This document shows positions 57,700 to 64,000 of a stretch of 64,000 nucleotides of DNA, piece after piece; position 1 is the first letter of the stretch, and each line of letters opens with the position of its first letter. The notes under the pieces were generated by a model. The model saw only the letters and a list, made by a program, of their open reading frames with translations, ran no database searches and had not been told where the DNA came from. The stretch lies in the NCBI RefSeq assembly GCF_963678635.1, contig NC_087067.1:41000379-41064378 (forward strand). The letters run 5' to 3'. Both the position numbers and the translations under genes were made by a program. Source of the DNA: Symsagittifera roscoffensis (lineage: Eukaryota; Xenacoelomorpha; Acoela; Convolutidae).

Positions 57700-59200
57700 G
57701 CTTCTAAAATTCTTTTCACTAGTAAGAAAAATATACCACCAAAAGAACGCAAAAGAACACTTTCCCACCTTTTTCATCCAACAATCAACAAAACAAGATC
57801 ACGAGACTTGTGGTGCAGTTTTCCGGATGGGCTGTTGTTCCATTTGACGTTATTGTTGAAAAAATATTGAAGTTGCCAGATTTTTATTTTTCCATGCTTT
57901 CAAGCATAACTTGAGCTCTTTTTTGCTCCGGTGTTTGATGAGATACATTTATGAGTACATCTATATCAATTAAACCTGTAAAGGCCCATATCACATGATT
58001 TAGTTTCCACGGCTTCTAAGAAATCTATTTGTTTTGCTTTTGTAGTGAGGCACGTGAACAAAAAAAAGAACACCTCCTCTATGATATTCATTCAGGAGCC
58101 CTCGAGGGTAACTTTTCGAGCGTTGAGGAGCACTTTGAGTATCTTAGAAAATGGTACAACCCCATTTGCTTAAGGAGTAATCGCTGCATCAGGATCAATT
58201 AGAGTTGCTACAGAGAAACACAGTACCTTTTCTGTTCTGGTGAGATGTTATAACTCCTGTTTGCCTAGGCAAACCCCATAAGCGAGTGATTGGGTTCAGG
58301 AATGATAGTGCCAGTGAATGTCAAAAACAGTGTTGATGATACTGGATTATTCCTCGAGATTAGCAGCTGCCGCAGTGTTAGGAACTCAGTGAAACACTGG
58401 AAAAAGGGTCATTATACCCTTCATATTTTTGTCGGTAAGGGCTGATGCAAGGTTCTTACTACGCAAAAAAGAGCATTTTGAGAGATTAACATCAGTGGCT
58501 GGCACTTCACATTTACATGACGTGCTGAGAAAGGTAAAGCACTTGCAGAAGCATCTTAAATATTCAATGACAAATGTGAACTCAAATAGTTAAGTCGAGA
58601 GACTATATGATTAATGTTGTGTCACGCGGAAGTCCTTGACTCTCCGAGACAACGTTAGCGGCACTTCCATGTGTCTGAGGAATAGGAACAGCAATCTTTT
58701 AGGGTAGCATTTAATGTGAGTGCGTCAAGCTTCAAAAGCCGGAAACATAATTATCCTCGTTGTACAAAATAAGTTGATAAATTATCAATTGTCACAGATT
58801 CGAATGATCATTGACTAATGATAGGAATCGTTTTTTTTGCCAGTAGAAACAAAGGGAATATAATGAAACAAGTCGCAGGTCGCAAGTAGAGACAGGACTG
58901 TTCGTATCATAATAATATCAAAAAATCTCAAAAAAAAAAACTATCGTTTTCATTTTTTAAAATCTTTATCACTTTATCATAAAGTATTCCATTGACCTTA
59001 AAAGACATTTAAATTTGATTGCCTTTTAGGATCGATGAAGTAGTTTATATTTTTGAAAAAATTGATTAAAATTATTTAAAAAAATGAAAAATTTTTTTGA
59101 AATTTTCTTGAGATTTTTTTGAAAACAATCCCCACACACCATTCGTACAAAACAGAATGATATATTTTGCATGTAGCAAAGTTTTAAATAGACTAAATAG
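57700..59200 (+). other. Flank with a possible gypsy integrase relic
   Basis: At 58058-58155 the plus strand reads KEHLLYDIHSGALEGNFSS then HFEYLRKWYNP. The H-x6-(H to N) spacing and the aromatic end are like a decayed HHCC integrase zinc finger. This could be the displaced 3' part of gypsy relic B, split by the giant element. The rest shows no gene. Confidence 0.35.
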
Positions 59201-59490
59201 TGAGTTTAGGTCCGGGTTGAAATTCTCATAGATTAATTTCGGATAGGGTACACCGTCTGTGCGTCACGCTATCTATTTTAGGCCGGATAGGTTCGTCCAA
59301 TTCCTTAGTCCTATACCAATCCTAATCCTACTTTTATATTTCCTATTCTCAATAGTTCTAGCATTATACCGGTTGATTGCGAAGTAATAGCAGAGATGAA
59401 AGTAAATGATTTCAATTTTTATTCTCACTTCTCTTAACCAATTGTGTTTCATGTTAACAAATATAAAACAAGGTTTAGTCAGGAATTACG
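59201..59490 (-). repeat. LTR of an older related element, minus strand
   Basis: Read on the minus strand it follows the giant LTR: GACGGTGTACCCTATCC, the GGCCTAAAATAGATAGCG region, then the TGAGTTTAGG end on the plus strand at 59201. Many substitutions and deletions reduce it to about 290 bp. Being at the low-coordinate side of a minus-strand body, it is the 3' LTR. Confidence 0.75.
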
Positions 59491-59739
59491 ATTGGTTAGT
59501 TCCGATTTTTTTTTACTATCAGTTGTTTCAAATTATAACATAAGCAACTAATTTCAAGCAAATTTCACGCATTCAGGGATTTCCTGATATTTATATTTTA
59601 AAAAGTGATTTTGAATATCTGATTTTGAGCATATACTTTTTGACTGCAAATCGATATTCGAGTTTATTTCTATTACTCAAAAGCCTTCGGGTAAAATTTT
59701 TTTAGTGGTGGCTTTAATGTAGAGTCTGGTGTTAGTAAG

Positions 59740-61060
59740 CAAAATGTATCTTCTTCGGCATTAATTTATACTACACTGTGGCTATATTTTGACCCCCAGG
59801 AAACGGCGGTGTTCCAAAAAAATTCTCGTCGTGAAAAAGCACCTACGAAATGAACTATATATTTTTTAAAAGAATTTTTGCTTTGGTAGCATCGTTTATG
59901 TGCAGAAATTAAAAAACACAATGTTTTTTTCGTACAAATGTAGTAGCAAAGGTTGATTTCTTTCGTAATCAATTGCAAATCAATTGCCTAAAAGTAATCA
60001 ATTGCGTGAAAGGAGATATCCTGCATAAGATGTTTTTAAAACTGCTAGTGCTAGTGATTGAAGGAGTTGTGTGAGACCAATATATCAGATTGCTCATGGA
60101 TATAATTCTGTTTCAGTTGCTAAGTCAGGGATAACGAGTTTTTCTATGTTCAAATTAAGTCCACGATCAAATTCTACTCAAAATTCTGAATATTGTTTCA
60201 ATTAATGGTTTCCAATAGTAACAAGCGTATTCTGTTCCTGGATAGATTCAAAAATTTGTTAAATAATTTCAATGCCAGGACTGTTTTAATATGGTTCCTT
60301 GAGTTTTTTGTTTGCTTGAGTATACTGCATTGAACTATATTGATTCGATAAAACAAATGTGATCGAGTTTTATCATTTGTGATTGAATTTTAGCAACCTG
60401 AAAAGTTGTATAAATGTCCTCAGGGAACCAGACAATGGTTCCTTATGTGCTGGTTGTTGTACTGCAAAATCTTTGATCATTTATACATGGTAAGCGGATT
60501 CCTTGATATAAAATTGTGTTATCGTTTAAATCTCGTGTGAATTGAACCTGATCGAAATATTTTTTCTAATCGTGAAAAATTATTTCTTGATTCCCTGTAA
60601 CTTTGTACTAATTTTACAAGTTAAAGTTTGTTTATACCAATGTGGTTTATCCAATTGTTCTCGTGAAGATCGTATTGTAATTTGGGTATATTAAAGCGCC
60701 GTGCTAGGGATATATATCATCGAGTTGTTTCAAACCTTGACTATGTTCTTTTTTTGTTGGTGGTTTGAATATGTAAAAATGTAAAAATTTACAATATGTT
60801 TACTGTTGTCTTTATTCATAACTGATTTCAGACATTGTAGTTTGTGTTTGCAACCGTCAGGATTAAAATGTAAGAGAGGTTCAATACTGTTTTTAAAGTA
60901 TGAATCGTGATCAAACTGATTTTTTTTTTACCGTTTGATACTTTGGTACAATGTACTTTCTTTCAGAAACAATTCCATTGTTTTTCAAGCCTACAGGTGT
61001 TTTGGGTTTGGCATCTTGTGATCCTGTTCGTGTTGATGGACTGTCATGAAGAGGTGGTGT
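59740..61060 (-). pseudogene. env: Envelope relic of the older element
   Basis: The minus frame at 59766-59978 reads YYICTKKTLCF, KRCYQSKNSFKKYIVHFVG and NTAVSWGSKYSHSVV, aligning with the W-x-Y-x-C block of the giant element's env (52760-52940). The rest is decayed. The distance to the ORF X tail fits the env length in the giant copy, but only about 270 bp separate this block from the LTR, so the env tail, ORF Y and the long 3' region are absent here. Confidence 0.68.
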
Positions 61061-61089
61061 TAAGTTTTCATAAGGTAAAAGATGTTTAT

Positions 61090-61195
61090 CACGATGACTA
61101 GTAAATGATACATCTGTACAAAAAACCGGAAACGCGATTATAAAATAAGTATAAGCGATTGCTTTCCTAGTATATCTATCGTTTTTATATAACAA
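61090..61195 (-). pseudogene. ORF X C-terminal relic of the older element
   Basis: LYKNDRYTRKAIAYTYF aligns with IYKYDRYTKKTIGYITFY at the end of ORF X in the giant element, in the expected position just upstream of env. Confidence 0.6.
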
Positions 61196-61199
61196 CTTA

Positions 61200-61850
61200 G
61201 TGCGAAAAAAGGAGGTAGTTCCTGTACTGTAACTTTTTACTGGTAGAGTAGTAATGGATGGAGTGAATTTTTTTAAAGTTCTATAGGGAATTCAAACTTC
61301 AAAACTAGTTCTTGTTGTGCTAATAATTGCTAATTACGGTGTTGTATATCTCGATGAATAACGTGTGTATTGTTTAAACGATATATAGCCCAAGTAGCCC
61401 AACTATGAAGTCGAGTGCTATATAAATCTGAGAACAGTTTTTTGAGAGTTTTGGGAGTACTAGGTTCTTTTATTTTCGTTCAATTTAACTGAAGCTCGTC
61501 GGGAAGGGTTTAATTTCGGAAATAATTTTTTTTGTTATCAAATATGAAGTTTGGGCTTATTTTTGACCTATAGTTCCGGAAATTAAAGTTAGCGTTTTAA
61601 TTTAAAATTAGATTAAATGTTTATATTAACCATGGGGGCAACTGAACCAAGGTTAAAAAGATACGGTGCATTTGTTCATTTTCTTTCGCTGGATTGATTC
61701 TCTCAAGTCTAGTAAAAGTAATGAGTTTTGGGTGTATTTAAAATTTTTTAAAACGAAACAATTTATTCAGTCATTAGAAACCTAATTCGGCTTTTTATCT
61801 GTTTAGAATATCAATTGCATGAGACACATTTTCTGTCATTTTTCTTTAGA
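61200..61850 (-). other. Decayed ORF X / spacer region of the older element
   Basis: No readable protein; position only. Confidence 0.3.
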
Positions 61851-63340
61851 TTTATTGAGGAAGTATATTGTTTTCAAAATTTTTTTTTATGTGACAATTG
61901 TTTGATAAATTTTTCTGGATTGATTCCGTATTTTAGCAAATTGACAAAGTGTAAAACTTCTTTTATTTTAGATATGACTATTTTTTCTTGTAATTTACGG
62001 TTTTTTGTACTTCAGTGGGTTTAGTCAATAGATTACTATTTTGTTTTAGTATTGTTGAGTGCTCCGAAGGTTTGTGTTAAATGGATTACTATTTTGTTTT
62101 AGTATTGTTGAGTGCTCCGGAAGGTTTGTGTTATTTGTTGCGAGGCTGATTCAATGATGTGAATTCCAGTAAATGAGCACAATTGTCTTATTTCTCGAAC
62201 AGCGTACTCTTTTGAATGATAGGGTAACATAATACTTCTATGTTGTATAATTTATAAGCTCATAACTGAAATTTGTTTGTTTTTCAAAAAAATTGTAGGA
62301 CTGTTGATTTGTCAGCGAGAGTTTATTTCTGAATGAATGTTTTTCTTTTCAATGAATTTTGTTATTTTTTGGTATTGTTTGTTATTTTTTTATCTCTATC
62401 TAAGATTTTTTTGGTAAGAGTACCAGAGGCCAATTTTAAGTTTCTTGGCTGATGGAAAAGATTGTCATAACGTGTATGAGATAGTAAATTGAAATATACT
62501 GAATCTTTTGATAGTTTTCCTATATCCTTGTGAAGTCTTAGATTATAAACCCTTATGAAAATTTTTAGTTTACGAGGTTGAAAACTATTTCGTAGCGTGA
62601 TAAGACAAAGGTTGTGGTAATTTGGGAATTAAATGCTAGAGGAATCAATTTTCAGTCTTTTCAGCCTTCAGCGTACTTATTGTCCTTTCTGCTTATGACA
62701 TGTTATTGTAATAAGCAATTCGTGACTTGAACTATTGCATTGGTCCATAGGGCTTGGTTTGTGTTTGTATTTGATATTATATAAATGGCAATGAGTGATG
62801 ATTTCATTGTGATTACATTCATTGCTATTGTCTGCGACAGGGATTTCTGGTAATCCAAAATCTGCTATCGAGTGCTCATAAAAGGTGGTATAAGCATAAT
62901 GAGCATTACATGATTTTACTGGGCTTAAGCAACATAGTGCGCAGAAGCGTCTACAATTACCATAATGTATGAAACGTTTTCGGACGCTAGCGATATTGGG
63001 CTTTTAGTGTCAGTTGATATCCGTTGGTTAAAATATAGGATTTGTCCTTTAAAGTCCTGTTTGTCAGCTATTTATTTTTGATGTTGGAACGGTTTGTTCA
63101 ATTGACTTGTTATACAGTCACTATTTAGTAGTTTATAAGTACTTCAATTGAAGTGCTTCCACAAAGTACTTCTTTAAAAATATCATATGTTTCGTCTGAA
63201 CTAGTATGTCCTTTTACAGTCAAGGAGTGTATGATTTAAAATGCTTTTTAAGTTAAACTCAATGGTGAACAAAGTATTTTTGTCAAAATAATAAAATTCA
63301 AATATATCTGTTTTTTTTATGGGGGCATTAATAAATTTTC
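61850..63340 (-). pseudogene. pol: Integrase relic of the older element, zinc finger retained
   Basis: On the minus strand, in order: HTLLDCKRTY and a C-I-T-S piece of the HHCC finger (one Cys now Ser), FQHQK, then RISTDTKSPISLASENVSY, which includes the first catalytic Asp (S-T-D-T-K). SYIMVIVDASAHYVA and AHYAYTTFYEHSIADFGLP follow, matching the giant element's core. A C-terminal piece near 61870-62040 (KPTEV; HFVNLLKYGINPEKF) matches its GPY/F-like region. Stops and shifts are frequent. Confidence 0.72.
62031..62137. repeat. 53-bp tandem duplication
   Basis: GATTACTATTTTGTTTTAGT...GTTTGTGTTA occurs twice in succession (62031 and 62084), with one extra G and one ending difference. A local duplication within the decayed integrase. 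Confidence 0.9.
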
Positions 63341-63779
63341 GTAAAAACTGTATTTGCGTTTTTTTCTAAAATAGTGATATCAGCTTTGACAGGTTTTGTT
63401 TTGTTTGGAAAAAATTGAGTTGTCAGTTGGTTTGTACGTGATAAAAAAGCATATATTTTTCGAATTCGTTAGCTAAATATTATCAATGGGATCTCTAAGA
63501 TTGTAAGTGTTAATGATTGTGTTTTTTTAGTTGTATCTTGTAGTTCTTTAAGATTTATGGTATCGATTGAATTTATTTTAATGGGTTTGTTTTTTGTTTT
63601 TTGTTTTATTTTTAATCCATAAAGATTGTGAAATAAATTCAAACAAATGTGTTTGTACCTGTTATGTCTACTTCATAATGATTGTTTCAAAATTCAAGAT
63701 AAAGTGGGAAAAGCTCTAAATTGTTGATTTGTTTCGTATCTGAATCAATTTTACTGCGTATTTGCGTTCTAACTGGTGA

Positions 63780-64000
63780 AATTAAGTCCTTTGTAAGAAA
63801 AAATGAATTTGATAACTGTGCATTTGCTCATTATTCTAAAGATATTTAATTGTGCTTTAGTAATAAAACGTGAGTTTGCGGGTATAATTTTTGTTTGTTT
63901 CTTCCCTGATGTGACTATTAAAGTGCTGCGCCTATTCGCAAGTTAGATGCGTCACACATAGCATAGAATGATTGATTGGGGTCACAAATTCTGTTTATTA
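63780..64000 (-). pseudogene. pol: RNase H relic of the older element, cut by the window edge
   Basis: The minus strand reads CDPNQSFYAMCDASNLRIGAA, aligning with the RNase H start in the giant element (PDPNQPFYAMCDASNFGIGAA). Two stops follow. RT would lie beyond the window. Confidence 0.8.

Overview
The window is AT-rich nuclear DNA from an animal, probably an invertebrate. The evidence is a spliceosomal alpha-kinase gene, an F-box-like gene relic, hAT-type MITEs with 8-bp target duplications, tRNA-like SINE modules, a LINE reverse-transcriptase relic and several Ty3/gypsy elements. There is no operon-like layout. The species cannot be named from the sequence. A 200-N scaffold gap lies at 21072-21271. 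All repeat and divergence figures here were counted by eye.

Left part (1-28400): gene-poor, T-rich sequence with scattered exons and small transposons. Supported exons are the 3' end of an alpha-kinase gene (+, three exons, 22989-24498), a coiled-coil exon (+, 14132-14350), a last exon ending in a transmembrane anchor (-, 12076-12227), a secreted six-cysteine prohormone-like exon (-, 26664-27415) and a possible Ig-like exon (+, 25685-26062). An F-box/LRR-like pseudogene (4249-5950) is cut by a hAT MITE. Three MITE-like inverted-repeat elements sit within 1.4 kb at 16408-17825, one with a perfect 8-bp duplication.

Centre (28495-57695): remnants of one or two older gypsy elements (28495-30780, 31936-32700, perhaps 58050-58160) flank a giant Ty3/gypsy element at 32803-57695. 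This element is about 24.9 kb, with 410/423-bp TG...CA LTRs and a 4-bp GAAA target duplication. Its order is LTR, leader, small ORFs, gag, protease, RT, RNase H, integrase, a small membrane ORF, ORF X, an envelope gene, ORF Y, a possible 3' intron, a long 3' region and LTR. The envelope resembles the chuvirus-type glycoprotein G. The gag and pol segments are each present twice as long direct repeats, with a 493-bp mosaic repeat between the gag copies. The element carries many stops and frameshifts, and its integrase lacks the zinc finger and the first catalytic Asp, so it is dead.

Right part (57696-64000): first a 1.5-kb stretch with a possible integrase relic. Then comes an older, decayed relative of the giant element on the minus strand (LTR 59201-59490, then envelope, ORF X tail, integrase and RNase H toward the right edge). 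This relative keeps the integrase segment missing from the giant copy and shows that the C-terminal end of ORF X belongs to the family. The giant's sense strand is A-rich and G-poor, so composition changes visibly at its LTRs.
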